The notes: generated by a model not told the origin, from the letters alone. Counted from the first letter of the stretch, positions 47,447 to 60,537 are shown. The stretch is 64,000 bases of DNA from Thunnus maccoyii (GCF_910596095.1 NC_056547.1:27469647-27533646); one strand, 5' to 3'. Program-made: numbers and translations.

Positions 47447-50400
47447 ATGTCCAGTGAGGTGCAGCCGAGGCCGGACGACAGCCCCAACACCAGTGGGGGA
47501 AGCTCAGATGCTGAGCAGAGGGAGGCGGCTCCTCCGGAGCAGCCGGGCCCCGAGCAGCGGGACCAGACCCAGCCCAAGAAGAAGGAGGCCAAAATCTCCA
47601 GCAAGACCGCTGCCAAGCTCTCCACCAGCGCCAAGAGGTAGATCAGTCTCTTTTACTTTGTGTCCCTGGCTGGGTCTTTGCCCACTCTGCCCCGATGGCT
47701 CTCTTTAGCTGCTGAAGTGCTCATCTGTCACTCCTTCTATGGTTTTCTCTTTGCTGCTAAGTACTCACTGATATGTTGTTTCCTGACTTTCCACAGATCA
47801 TCTGTCAGTGAAAACAGCTGGTGACACTTATGTGATTGATCGGTAAAAGTTGAGATGTAATGAAAAATACCTTTTAACACTTTTAGATCACATCCTTGAT
47901 CATAATGTGCACCTATTTAACAATATATGCCAATGCCTACGTAGGCTTGAGTTTCAACCAATAATATCATGACATCCACCCATCAATCAATCTTCAACTT
48001 TTAGCGGCACAGAGCTGTGATTCATTATGACACGCCCACTTTTAAACAGTCAAATCAGATTTCTAACGTTCCGTCCCGCCTGTCTATCCTGAAATATGTC
48101 ACCACATGGAAGTTAGATACTCTTGAAATGCTGTTTAACAGAAACAACTCCAATAGCCGGTTAATCATTTGAGTCACTTATTAAACAAAAACACCAAACA
48201 TTCACAGCTTTCAGCCTCTGAAATCTGAGGATTTGCTGTTCATAAACACACAAGAGACAAAGTTCGCAAAATTAAACAGCCTCTCCAGTTTTTGATCATC
48301 TTCGGGGTTTTGTCGAACCATTTCATGGAAAATTAGTTTTGTGAAATCATCATCATTTGCACAGAATGAGAGAAAATGGGACTTTCCACTTCACCCTTGT
48401 CATGCAGCTCGCACAACTGCTTTTCCTCTCGTTGGTCGGAAGAAAAGCAATATGAGATGTGTTGTGATTAGCATTTGTCATTTTAAGAACAAAACAAAAA
48501 ATGGTTGAGAGATCGATCAATAATGAAAATAATCACTTGTTACCACCCTAATGAGGCTTGATTTTCTGTGAGTGGTGCTGTTCTCCTTATCTGCTAACTT
48601 GTACTTTGTACATTGTTCCTCTATTTATTGAAAACACATCACTAGAGCATCACTTCCCTCCGCTTCCAGAGAAATTCTCAGCAGATACCTAAACTGCCAA
48701 CTTATGGCTATTTTAGTCATTTCCTGTTGTCCAATTTTAGTACTAGATGATTCACAACAACTCTTCCTTCTTACTGTTGTAACCTGAATGTCTTTAGGTG
48801 ACATCTGGTGACTTGTGATGGGCATTTGTCACAATTTAATGACACTTTACAGACCAAAACAGAGTTCTGGGTGTCCTCTCTGAGTTACTGACAGGGACTT
48901 GTTTAAATATGTGCTCCATGACGTGTTGATAGCTGTTTGGCACTCTGGTTGGGTCACTTCTCTGTTGGGTTTTTATCACCAACATAATGGCTCGAGCCCC
49001 TCTGCACACATCCAATCCCATCTTAAAGGCTGCTGGGAAACGATGTGCACAGTTGGGAGTAAACACATCATTCAACAGAAAGGAATGTATTTATGTCAAA
49101 GGTCACCACTGTGAAGACCACTTGCAATTGGTCAACTGCACAAATCTGTGTGTCCAAGTTTACTGATCACGGCTATTTCATTGAAATCATTTGAATTGGG
49201 TTAGAACTAATAAAAGCTGGACCCTAAGGTTTGTATTGGGGAGAAAAATAAGTTTCTTTATCCCCTTTATTTCAGGAAAAAAAAAAATCAAGGTGTGTTT
49301 CCGTGGCGCAAAGCTACATCTAAACTATTGGTTGACAAATTGTTTCAAAGATCAAGAACAAACCCTCAATCTCAACATGGAAGCCAACATGGACAAGGAG
49401 TCCTTCAATCTGCATTTATTATTTTTGTGATTAATTTGTGAATCATTTTGTCTGTAAAATGTAAGTTCATGTGGAAAAATGGCTGTTATAATTTTCCACA
49501 GCCCAGGGTGACATCCACCAACAAAAAACCTCCAAATATTCAGTTCACTATCATGTATGATAAAGAAAACCAGCAAATTCTTACATTTGAGAAGCTGTAA
49601 CCAGCAAATGTTTGCCATTTTTGCTATCATCAAGCACATATTGCAGCTTTAATGGTGAAACACCAGTTTATTTACACATCCAGCAGAGCAACATTAGCAT
49701 TCATTTGGAATTGTATTTCTGGCCACTAAATTTACTCTCCTTTTAGATCTATTTTGGCCTCCACCAACTCCCAATAGAAATATCTGCATCTTAAGCTGCC
49801 GAATGTTCACCACAATGTTCACCAGCTAGTTGACTGACAGACTGAAGCGAACAGTAATGCTTTGGGCCCTGAAACGCTCCTTTGGGCTGAGGGGGAACTG
49901 CTGAGTTGGAGATAATTGGCTTCATCACTACAGGAAACCATTTTCACATTACACATAGTCATTTGATCCATTGTTAATATAAAAATATTGATTAGTGCAG
50001 CTTTAACATGCTCTGCAAAATTAAATATCTGCAATTCAGAGATAACTGAGCAATCTCCGTGCGCTGAGGAAGATTGTGTAATGCGATGAAAAGCTTCCCA
50101 ATGCATCCCAATCTGGTAACAACTACCATGCCATAACCCCCTGGGATCTATATCTAACTGAAACTGAGAGCCTCCACATGTACGCTCGCAAACAGTCTGG
50201 CACCAGGTATTTCCTGGGAAAAACATCCTCTAGCACAAAGGAAGTGAGCACTGTATGCCTGTGACTTCAGCCACCACAGGCAGTTTGAAATAAATCCAGC
50301 GATGACTTCTTATCACCAGAGATGGCTACAACATAAAAAATAAGGACCTGGAGGGTTACCACTTTATAGGATGTTTGGCAGGCACCAAGTTTAGTTGCTC

Positions 50401-53400
50401 TACAGTGATAGTTCTTGTAATAAATCGTCAGTTTGCTGCACACAAGCCAAAGCCGGTGTTTTTCATCATAAAAAGTATGCTCAGATGTTATTGACTTATT
50501 TGTGTTTGTTGAGGATGCAGAATGTAATAGTTTAGAGCTCGCAGGGTCTCAAGGGATTATCAAATGCAATGAGCTGTGGAACATTAGAGAAAGTGTTTGC
50601 TTTAAAGAGGCCGAGCACGAGCGTGAGGAACTGGCAGTATAATCAGTGTTTTTCCCTTCGGATTGCCCCATCCTTGTTCATTGCACCACTCTCTCACAGG
50701 TCCCCAGCTTCAGCCGTCAAAATGTGCCACCTCAGGAAATACTGCAGATAAAATTACACAGCATGCACTCAAGCTGAGAATGAATCCATAACCGTGGAGA
50801 TTGTATTACAGGCTTCTTTGCAAATATATGTCTTTTTTTTTTTTCCCTCTTTCCCCCGAGTGAGTCGTGTGCAGTCATTTCCCCTCTGAGGAGAGTTTAA
50901 AGGAAAATCCCCCCCTTGGATACTCTACCCGGTTATGTATCATCAACCTGTGATGCATAAGCCATTCCAGGAGTTCTTTTATGATTAAGTGTTGACTTCT
51001 TTGTACCTTCTTTGTAGCTGACCTCAGACAAAACCCCGCAGAAGAAAATACCAAGTAAACAACAGTTTGTACTGTTTCTATTTTGTGCTGGAGACGACAT
51101 ATGTTTCAAACACTATATACAGTGTCCCGTCACCTCATTCTCACACCCTGTGGCCTTTAATAGCCTGTGACCTCAATTTGGTTAGTAGTGTTGGCCACAG
51201 TAGTTCACCAACTAGAGCAACTCATGCTGGGTGTTTGAGGGCAATTCTGGTGTTGATGTTTAAGAGGTTTGATAATCATATACCATATACTTTTCATATA
51301 CAATCATATACTTTTTTTTTTAGAATTGTTACAAAGATATGTACCAAGTGGGACATTTTCCAGTTGAAAGATAAACTACGTAGTGACAACTCTGATTCTA
51401 AATGACCTCAAACATATCTTGATACTCTTGTACAAAGACGTCTTCTTTTTCATCCTCAAGTTCTCACATTTTTTTTCATTCATCAACATACACAGTAATA
51501 CGATATATCTGCAATAAGCTAATATCTGCCAATATACTGACCTGGACAATTTATCAGTCTCGCTTTTTAGTCACTACATCACTATAAGCTTCCAGCACCA
51601 TATATTTCGTGAGCATGTCTGACCAGGCCTTGTGAATTCCAGCAGTAGACAGCTCCATCATCTCAACGCCATGCAAAAATCATAACAATTGTCCAAGAAG
51701 AAGCTTATGTGGCGAAATCCATCGATGAATAATTCATTTATTCACTGCTGTCAAGCCAGCCAACAAGTTACATTACATTGCATTTGACTCTATGCAAGAA
51801 TCATCATTAAGTCATAAAATGTTGGCTACAAAGATAGTTTTTCATAATAACTTTTGGCTTTTCAAAATGTGTAGACAGAAGGACCGTCCCAAACCATATG
51901 CTTGTAAGTGCTGAGTTCCTTGGGAACACAGATCACAATTTGGATTTGAAAGTCACTACTGTATATTGTGTCTGAAAATGAGGAACCAAAAGATTCCATG
52001 GCCAAATTTGACGTGAATTATTTGGTGATTTGGAGAAAGTCTGCACATTGTCTTACATGCAATTGACAGAAATAAAAGAATAAACTCACAAGTGCAGCAT
52101 GTCATTATCCATAAACGTTAGACCCTTTTATCCTGCAGAGAAATACAGTAGATATTATCTCAGTTGTACAGTAAAGTAGCATTTTAACATGTTTGACAAA
52201 GTACATCTCTCAAGCTGAAAAAGAGTTTTAGTGTAATGTAAGTGAGCCTCACGTTGCATCATTTATAGTGTGATTTTGCACATCCATTTATTGCCATGTC
52301 ATCATGAAATGAATGTTAATTTCGTTCATGAAAACTATGACTAAATATGTTCATCAACAACCTTTTTTTCCATGACTAAGACGAGACAATGATGGGAAGG
52401 CCCCAACGTCATTAAACACTGACTGTTGACAAAAAAAGGCAAAACTAAAATGTAGTTTAAACATAAAAACTTTGCCAAAATAAGAAAAAAAGAGAAGACA
52501 AAATATTATAGAATCACAGGAGCTGTAGCCTGAGCAGCACGTTAGCAGAGCAGCACATTAGCAGAGCAGCACGTTAGCAGAGCAGCACGCTAGCAGAGCA
52601 GCACATTAGCAGAGCAGCACGTTAGCAGAGCAGCACGCTAGCAGAGCAGCACATTAGCAGAGCAGCACGCTAGCAGAGCAGCAGCAGTGAGTGCTCTGTC
52701 TCTGTGTCTACAGTGGAGGCGTTCAGGTACAGTGTTGAGTGTAGGTCACCCACGTGTTGGAAACACTCAGGGCCCAATACACTGACTGTAGTTACACACA
52801 TAAAACAGAGGAAAATAGACTTCAGGTCACGTTTACGTGTATATAGTGTGAGTGAAACGTGAGCCATTATGCAGCCTGTGTAGACAGCTGTATTGATTAA
52901 AGTAGCAGTGTATAACGTTACCTTTCCTTATCATGGTTGTTGTTACTCTAGAAAACCTTACCTTGTTTAACCTTTAATACTGATGCCATGTGAACTAGCT
53001 TACCAGACAGTTATTTTGTTAACCTTATGTCATTATTAAGTCCATGGGGCACATGTTTCTTTTCTCATTAACACCGACCTCAGATCTATTTAATTTTTTT
53101 ATTGCAAGCAGATTGCAGTTGGTGTGTGTACAGTATTCTTCTCAATTTTATTAGGTTAACTACTTTTATTTCCGTTGTTCAGAACAGAAAGGTAAGTTTA
53201 TACATTGGGCAACCAAAACATTGGTTTCAAAACATTTCATTGTCTGAACAGCTCTCCTTGTTTTATAATAGTTTTAAAGAAAGTATCGGGCCCCAGTTGC
53301 TGAATCATGCTGGTTCAAAATAAATATGCAAAACAGAGCACGTTCCATGACTGGATGTATTCCTTATATTGATACCATCAGACCAGACACTTCCTGCAAA

Positions 53401-55547
53401 ACTGCATTCTTAATCATTCAACCTGTGTTTTTCATCAGATAACGATAAGATTAAATCTTATGTGAAATAAGTTTGACTTCAGTAAAATGACAAAAAAATT
53501 AATGGTTTTGGCTGGACTTTCTTTGATGAAGATAAGACTAGAATGCCCAGACTTTTAGTCAACTAAAACTTGACTATAAAAAATAGGATGAGGTTTGCTA
53601 AATATGATAAAAAACTAACACAAACATTTGACACAACACACCAAAAGTTCCAGGTACTTTGGACCCAGAGGAACTAATCTCAAGGACTAAACTTGGAACT
53701 TTAAGTCCCTGTTGTGCATCCTGTTTGTGTTTCCACTCTATCTGAGGAACCAGGTAGATCATGCAAATTAGACCCATGAGGAATTAAAAAATGATGGCAG
53801 CATTTAGAGACGCAGTATTAACACGAGGAAACAACAACACAGATTTGCCCTTTGTATTTACTGCTGCAGGAGTTGGATGTAATGAATGAATGAAAAGGAG
53901 AAATGCAGAGGAGGAGAATGAAACTATGCGTGGCTGTCTTCACTGTAAATCATCTGTTGAGTGTTTGATGGTTATTTATTTCTCCTTCAGAACATAACCG
54001 CTGTGAAACAATCAGAAAATAACATTTTATTTCTCTCATTTACTGCTTTGTTCTCACTACCGCCGCTCCCTCTCCCCCGCTCAACCACCACCACGCTGTC
54101 TCTCTCTCCCTCTCACTCACTCCTGCTCTCAGCTCGCTCATGCTATCTCTCTCTTTTTCTCTCATCTTTTTTAAAATGAGTCGGGACGCCGACAACAATG
54201 CCTTACTTTACTTTTAATATTAAAAAATGAAGAGAAATGTCCTTCCCTTGTCCTAAAAAGTTCCTAAATCGATACTAAAGTACTTCCTTGTTTTATGTGT
54301 ATGTTTGACCAATCAGCGATGGTCACCTCTGCAAACCCCGCCCCCAAAGTTTACTTTGGAAAGTAACCCCACCCCCCAAAGCAGAGACTTTTTTTGGGGG
54401 TTGAGCAATCTCCCTGGAACTTAATTTAGACCCTGATCCCTGTGGTGGAAATGCAGGAAAAGGTTCCTCAAAAGGTTCTTAGTCACTGTGTAAAGTTCCT
54501 GCGTTTGAGAGCATTATGTAGAGCAAAATTTCTCAAAGCAAAATAAGATGGCAGGGCATGTCATGCACTATCTAGTAAATATTGAGTGATTTTGGACAAA
54601 GCTCAGGTCATTGAATTTCTAGAATATTGCAAAATTTGACAAAACAGACAATAGAAGATGCAGATGTTTCACATATTTAATGCTTTTTGTTGTAGTTGTC
54701 AACTAAACTGCATCAGAAAGAGAATATTCAACCCAAAAGAAAGAAAATAAATATTTAATGTCATGGAAGCACATTTACTTACAGTCTGTGGAAAGTCATG
54801 GAAAAAGCAAACTGTAGATACATCAACACCTTGGTGGAAAAACCTGGTTTGAAACATTTTCGAGTGTCTCGCATTTAACAAAAGCAGAAATGTAAATGAG
54901 GCAGAGGTGGTCTCCTCTGCACAAGAGGGAATAACTGCAGCATTTACAGCTGAGTGAATGACTGTAAAATATAACACCTGGCTGCTGGATCCTTTTAGGC
55001 AAATCACTGGCGTAGTTATGTCATGAATACTTAACCAGGGAGAAATCTGACCCCTCTACGGTCTATTCATCAAACCTTTTTTTTTTAATGTGCCCTATGA
55101 GGGAAATGCTCCCACCAGCCTCCTGAAAGCGTGAGGGGTGAGACAGGACCATGATCAGCAGCCAAATTAATTTGCTCACATATATCAGATGATGATTCCC
55201 TCATCCGACATGGCCTTGTGACATCAATATCAATTTATGCACGCGCAGTTAAAAAAAAAAACGGCAAATATTCAGCCATGCATCCCCGTGTTGATCTTGT
55301 GTGACAGGACTTATTCCTGTGTTCAGTCACAGCTCTCAGGAGCTCATTAGAAAATCAATGAGGTATTCAGTGTGTACACTTACAGATTGATTTTTACAGG
55401 CAGGATTTATATAACTGTCTGTGTTTTGTGCGTGTGTGTGTGTGTGTGTGTGTTTTCAGAGTGTGATTGTAACACAGATCTTCATCTCGTTTTTAGGATC
55501 CAGAAAGAGCTAGCAGAGATAACCTTGGACCCGCCGCCAAATTGCAG
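47447..55547 (+). CDS. ube2e2: Ubiquitin-conjugating enzyme E2 E2, first two coding exons (partial gene)
   Basis: Class III E2 enzyme that carries ubiquitin as a thioester and passes it to substrates with RING E3 ligases, in nucleus and cytoplasm. First coding exon: ATG at 47447 to 47637, with GT at 47638; its acceptor is the AG at 47438-47439 or at 47444-47445. Next coding exon: 55497-55547, with acceptor TTTTTAG and donor GTAGGA. The junction codon AG|G gives Arg64. The 80 full codons comprise the Ser/Pro/Glu-rich N-terminal extension (residues 1-47), the [16 protein letters not shown] linker and the first helix of the UBC fold ([16 protein letters not shown]). The catalytic Cys exon and the rest lie beyond the window. 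[17 protein letters not shown] and [16 protein letters not shown] match UBE2E2 better than UBE2E1 or UBE2E3. Confidence 0.93.
48150..48552. repeat. Dispersed repeat family R1, copy 3
   Basis: Shares with copies 2 and 5 the phrase about AAACACCAAACATTCAC...AGCCTCTGAAATCTGAGGA, and ends in ATAATGAAAATAATCACTTGTTACC, similar to copy 1. The left boundary is approximate. Confidence 0.5.
52311..53600. repeat. Dispersed fish repeat containing an internal minisatellite
   Basis: Left part starts near AATGTTAATTTCGTTCATG with repeated GACTAAG/ACTAAAAC motifs. The right part near 53530-53600 contains GATGAAGATAAGACTAGAAT and TAGTCAACTAAAACTTGACT, echoing the left part. I recognise the left block from dispersed fish repeats. 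The boundaries are approximate and the central part may be unrelated insertion. Confidence 0.45.
52532..52688. repeat. 16-bp minisatellite with 48-bp higher-order pattern
   Basis: About nine units of the form AGCAGAGCAGCAC(G/A)(T/C)T. The variable triplet runs GTT, ATT, GTT, GCT, ATT, GTT, GCT, ATT, GCT, so blocks of three units (48 bp) repeat. Low divergence indicates recent expansion. Confidence 0.93.
53640..54510. repeat. Dispersed repeat, hAT-like in appearance
   Basis: Contains AAAAGTTCCAGGTACTTTGG at the left and AAAAGGTTCCTCAAAAGGTTC at the right, with AAAGTTCCTAAATCGATACT inside. These phrases resemble common fish non-autonomous elements, but the boundaries and superfamily are uncertain. 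Confidence 0.4.
55432..55452. repeat. (TG)n upstream of ube2e2 exon 3
   Basis: Short TG tract ending 44 bp before the acceptor AG at 55495-55496. Confidence 0.85.
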
Positions 55548-55605
55548 GTAGGAGCCTGTTGATTGTGTGTTTTTAAAAGGGCTATCTGCTCTGACACCTG
55601 AGGCA

Positions 55606-55610
<5 letters not shown>

Positions 55611-55645
<35 letters not shown>
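55611..55645. repeat. (TG)n downstream of ube2e2 exon 3
   Basis: About 17 TG units beginning 63 bp after the exon 3 donor. Confidence 0.94.
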
Positions 55646-55647
<2 letters not shown>

Positions 55648-57094
55648 CCTGCACTGTGTGAGCTGTGTGAATGGATTGTGCCGGCTCAATGAGTCACATG
55701 AATTGGTAGATTATTGTGCCGTGTTTGCGCCACTGTTTGCTCTGGCTGAACCGTCGTGAATGGACCTTGTAAGCAGTCTGAGGCATGAATCAGAGTCGCG
55801 GGTAAAGAAATAGAATAAATAAATATCTGTACGATTGACCTGATTGGCAGTGTTTACCATGAGGATCACTGTAGCAACACTGTTGTGTTTGCTCACACTC
55901 CCAAAGGGTTGGGAAAGGCACTCTGCTGTGGCTCAACTGGATTGCATGGTTTATTTTCCTCCAGAGTCAGAGCGCGGTGAAAGGCAGAGGTACCACGCGT
56001 TCCTGCCAATCAAGATCTGCGTAAGAGCTTTCATTGTGTGGGGTTTTGTGAGTCAGCATTCTTCTCAAAACTTTTTGGGAGCAGCGTTTAGAGGGCGAAG
56101 GGAAGGTGGAGGTGCAGCCTGTGAGCAACGCAGGCAAGCAAGTCACTGAAGTCCAGGCATTTCCTGTAGGGCTGAAAAACCAGAGAAACTCAACGATGCG
56201 AGGACACACTCAGGGTTGTGGGCTGAGAAAACGTTGGCCACAGCTGAGTTTAGACACTCCAAATAACCCGACCTAAAAAGTAGGTATGCACCACTCTGAC
56301 TCAGAGTGTCTACCAACATCTACAGATGTGGTACCAGTGCTGTCTTTCACTCACATTAACAATCTATAAACCTCACAGAGTGTAATTTATTGGAATACTT
56401 CTCATGTAAGCGAACATGAGGCCGTGACAGCCAACTCCACATAGAAGGCATTTGTAGGAGCGTTCCTGACGTCCGTCACTCGCGTGTCTCACGGAACAGA
56501 TACGCTCCCATTTTTATTAACTGTATCAATCCACACTGAGTCCCAGACAGTCTTATGGAAGACCGCTCGCATTTTTTTACGCTCCCAGTCTATTTCCGTC
56601 ATGTTTAGTGCAGCGCAATCTGAGCAAGCAGCTGTTTAAATCACACAAATATCCCGCTGTATATGTGTTTTGAACGTATTATCCGTATCTATATTGATTG
56701 ATCAAGGCTCCCGGTCTTGTCTGTGAGCTGGCTTGTTTCACTGCGGGCAGATTCCCTCTCGCCTGCTACGGTGGTGGGAAATAAAATCACTGAATCAATA
56801 AAATACAAACACTGTAGATTTCTTCCCGCGGAGCCGACATGAAAACTGTTTTGGTTCAGTAAATTTGTGCCGTCAGTCAGCCCGGTGAAGGCAGTTTGTC
56901 CCCGCAGCCTGTCCTCTCTCGGCTCCACACGAGCTGCAGCTGAGAGATGAACGCGGGTCAGAGTCGCTGTCGGTGTGGATTGAAGAGAACGGTCTCGTTT
57001 CACATCTCCTATTTAGATTCCCAGTTAGACATTCATACACCATCATTCTTTTCAGGCTTGTGCATAACTTGATTATATTGTTCTAGACAGTTCA

Positions 57095-57180
57095 AATAAT
57101 AATAATAAACTTTATTTATACAGCACTTTTCTTAACACTGTTACAAAGTGCTTCACAAAAAAATAAAATAAATAAAAGCC
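57095..57180. repeat. Short dispersed repeat, retroelement-tail-like
   Basis: AATAATAATAAACTTTATTTATACAGCAC... followed by TTACAAAGTGCTTCACAAAA, a phrase common across vertebrate, especially fish, dispersed repeats. Confidence 0.5.
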
Positions 57181-58751
57181 TGATCAGCCTTAGTCACCAA
57201 GCGGACAGTGTACAGCAGAGCAGCTGATCCAGTGCTGTCAGAAGAAGAGAACAGCCACATCCATTGTTTGCATGGAACATAGACTCTGAAGTCATGTTAG
57301 TGATTTTATTCTCTGTTGCTGCTCTTGTAACTTTTTAACAAACGCTCAGCACTTTCCGTCTCACTATGTTAACTCATCAAAAAAAAAACATTTTGAAAGG
57401 TTTTGAAAAAGCCACTTCTCCGTTCAAACCTTTGTGTCTGAACAATTCATCCACCACCTTGCTTGCGGTGTAAATGCACACTCACAGAGCCGTTTAGCAG
57501 GTGAGGAATGATAGAAAATAAGCTCTCTTCATGAAGAGACTATCCGTCAGAGTCGGAGAGATCTCCCCCGCACGTCGCGGTTTGTTTGTCGGCTCTCCGA
57601 TCTCAAAGACAAGGCTAATCTGGTTGAAGTAAGCCATTATGTTTCCTGACAAAGGGCCAAACAGCAGAGGGGGGAAAAAGAAATTTCATGGGCAGCCATT
57701 TGTATAGAAAATTACATTTTTTTTTTCTAAGGGAGGCTTCCTTGAAGAACGTCCTCACTGAAAAGGAGCTCTTGTGACAAATGGATTCAGCACCGGCTGC
57801 GGTCGGACTCCTCAGTCATAAGTGAAAAATTAGGCTCAGGCTGCTGGAGCGTAGTTCAGCGGCAGGTAGAGAAATAGGAGCCAGCGGAGGTGCGGCGGCA
57901 CTACTTGAAATGTAGATTTCTGTATTCATATGCCCCTTGGGGTATTTGCCTCACTCTTAACAGCTCCCAATTCCCCCACAAGGCTGTCACATCCCACGCC
58001 GTTTGATTTAGCCTACACCTTTCACCACAACAATCCCCATTCAGGCTGTTCTTTTGTGCGATAAGCGAAGCACAATCGCACATTGTGAACATTAAAACCT
58101 TTTTTTTTTTTTTTGCCGGGATAAAATTCTCTTAAAGCGTACTGTACCTCCGCTCACACCGTGTCTTTTTTTTGTGGAACAAAAGGCTCCACATCTCCAC
58201 AGCCTTTCTTCACCTGCTAATTGATGTGACAGTGTTAAATAGGCTGCGTTCACTGAAAGACATCAGATGTGAGGGGTTATGAACGGACGCTGTGATGCAG
58301 CTCATTACCCTACAGGCTTCAGCTCCTTTTTTTTTTTTTTTTTTTTTTTTTCCTCCCTGCCAGAATAAAAGCGCAGCTCATGATCACAGCCACTCCTACA
58401 AACATCCTCTCTGGCTCATTTTCTGCATTCCCTTCTGCAATAGCAGGAACGGTACTGTAATCCCTCTGGGGGGAACGAATAGAAAAACACCTTTAAGTTT
58501 TCTAAAGACAGCATGCCTTGTTTTAGATATCATTTGGCTTCATTTAAAAGGACTTAGCTGATTTTTTTTTTTTTTTTTTTTTTTTTTTGGGGAGGGATAT
58601 GAGGAAATATTTTTTCATCATTCTTTTTAATCATCTTTGTCACACTGCCAGAGAGTAATTAATTGAATGTGACAAGCGCTCTGGAAGGGTATGTAAATAG
58701 CCCCCACACCAGACACATTATATTAGCCCAGTGCTTGCTCGGCCTTTCTGC

Positions 58752-58805
<54 letters not shown>
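58752..58805. repeat. Composite (CT)n-(TG)n microsatellite
   Basis: CT tract at 58752-58770 passing directly into a TG tract at 58771-58805. Confidence 0.93.
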
Positions 58806-58809
<4 letters not shown>

Positions 58810-58913
58810 CATAATTACCATATCCTTTCATGATCGTCCTGGCAGCGTTTTGATAAGAATCCCCCATCGGCTGAGGGAAAACAATGTGTGGATTCCAAGG
58901 GGGAATTGGCCAT

Positions 58914-58914
<1 letters not shown>

Positions 58915-58971
<57 letters not shown>
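58915..58971. repeat. (CT)n microsatellite
   Basis: About 28 CT units, 110 bp downstream of the CT/TG composite. Confidence 0.95.
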
Positions 58972-58975
<4 letters not shown>

Positions 58976-60081
58976 AATCCCAGTAAGACTGTGCGTTCCA
59001 GAGGAATAACAGCGGATATCAGCGAAAGATCTTAAGAAATGAAAGCAATAAGGCAGAAGAAAGTATCAGTGCAGAATGGGTTTGAATGAGAGAAATGTGA
59101 ATTCATCCATGACTATCAGGCTGGAGATATGATTGACTCAAACATAATTCAGCTTTCACCAAGAGCTGGTTCACTTTCTCAAAGGAAGATAATAGACACT
59201 GAGCTCAGCTTTACTCTGACAAAATACTGCCTTTCCATTCAGCTGTCAAAAAAAAAAAACCTCCACCATGTGAATGATGTTTATGTCATTTAGGTTCTGC
59301 AAATGATTTGCTTTGTTCACTTTCATAATGATAAGGCTGCACTTCTCCTTCAACAAGTGATGAATGTTGAGTATTGCTGTTTTTCAGTGACATATTCCAA
59401 CTTAGTATCCAAAGTTGAAAACAAAGAAATGCATAACTGATCTCATCCTAATAATATCATTCACCCTTAGATCAGTCTGTCTACAAGCTAGGTTTCAGCT
59501 TTTCCTCCTTGATGAGAGTTCTAGGTGATCATCACAGTCACATTTCCCAAAATAGTGAAAAATGTCAGTCAGCATTATTTGCAGTCCATGGTGATGTCTT
59601 CAGATGTCTTCCAAAAGATATTCACTTCACTATCATTTAAGAGCAGAGAAAGCAGCAAATAATCTTTTTTTTTTTTCAAAATTGAATCTTGAACAGCATC
59701 AGATTGACCCTGATAAGCCTTCATCAGTCACCCTGATGTGGTGAATAAAGCGTGGTGTTCAGGAGAAGAGGTGAAGCTACACACTGGTCTGAACCTCACT
59801 GTTGAAAGTTGCAAATTGCAGCATCAAAGTTGCAACATTTCAGTCTGGGCAATCCATGCAAGCACCAGCTTGTGGTGCTGCGTCAGCATCGATTCTTCCT
59901 CTCTGGTGACCTGTGCAGACTTTCCCACAGTGTTTTATGGTGGAGTTTGTCCACCTCCCCTAAAACACAGGCCATCATAAATAATAAATACACATCTATG
60001 AACTGAAACATGAACCTTCAGGGGAAAGTGTGCAGATGTGTTTAAAACATCATCTACTTATTAAATTGATAATGAGATGAA

Positions 60082-60537
60082 ATGTGTCAGAATCCAGGGG
60101 ACTTACCACCTCTGCTAATCATGCACAGGCGCAAATTACCGACCAGGCAAAAGAGGCAACAAGTACTGTATTTCTGCAACGGAGAGCACGATGCAGAGAG
60201 AGAGAGAGGAAGGTCTGATGTGATGTTTTCAACAGAGACCCAACAGCAGACTTCTGCCCTGAGGACTCCATGTCTTCATGAAAACAACTGCTGCATTATT
60301 TACTGTGACCATCCAGTGATGTCAATACAAACATGCAGCAGCAACAAGAGAATCACATGTCAGTCCAACATTAGCATGAAGCAATGTAAGAGAGTTCAGC
60401 GTTACATGCACGTTAATCACACTCCAGTGAGCTATGAAGATGAGGAAATACATTTCCACAATTTAACCAACTCGCATGGTGGTGTCTTTTTGCGTTGTGT
60501 GCAGTTTTATTGTGTTAAGAATGGAGGCGGTCAATAA
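60082..60537 (+). other. Unassigned 151-codon open frame
   Basis: Uninterrupted ATG-to-stop frame in ube2e2 intron 3. The predicted product is rich in Cys and His, with no signal peptide, membrane segment or recognised motif, and includes a GAGAGA simple-sequence part. No promoter or splice context. Probably chance; kept because it is the longest such frame in this intron. Confidence 0.15.

Larger units (their letters stand above)
47638..55496 (+). other. ube2e2: ube2e2 intron 2
   Basis: 7.9 kb. Holds R1 copy 3 (about 48150-48552), a repeat with a 16-bp minisatellite (52311-53600), a further dispersed repeat (53640-54510) and a TG tract close to the downstream acceptor. The segment 49800-50760 is less AT-rich and could be regulatory; open frames there (49819-50226 minus) have no family resemblance. 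Confidence 0.55.

Noticed and set aside
49819..50226. 135-codon minus-strand frame in ube2e2 intron 2
   Set aside because: No motif, no splice context; composition fits chance.
47447..55547. Assignment as UBE2E1 or UBE2E3
   Set aside because: UBE2E1 has a Ser-rich N-terminus without DDSP(N/S)TSGGSS; UBE2E3 has DDESPSTSSGSS and KLSSKTTAK. The sequence here follows UBE2E2.
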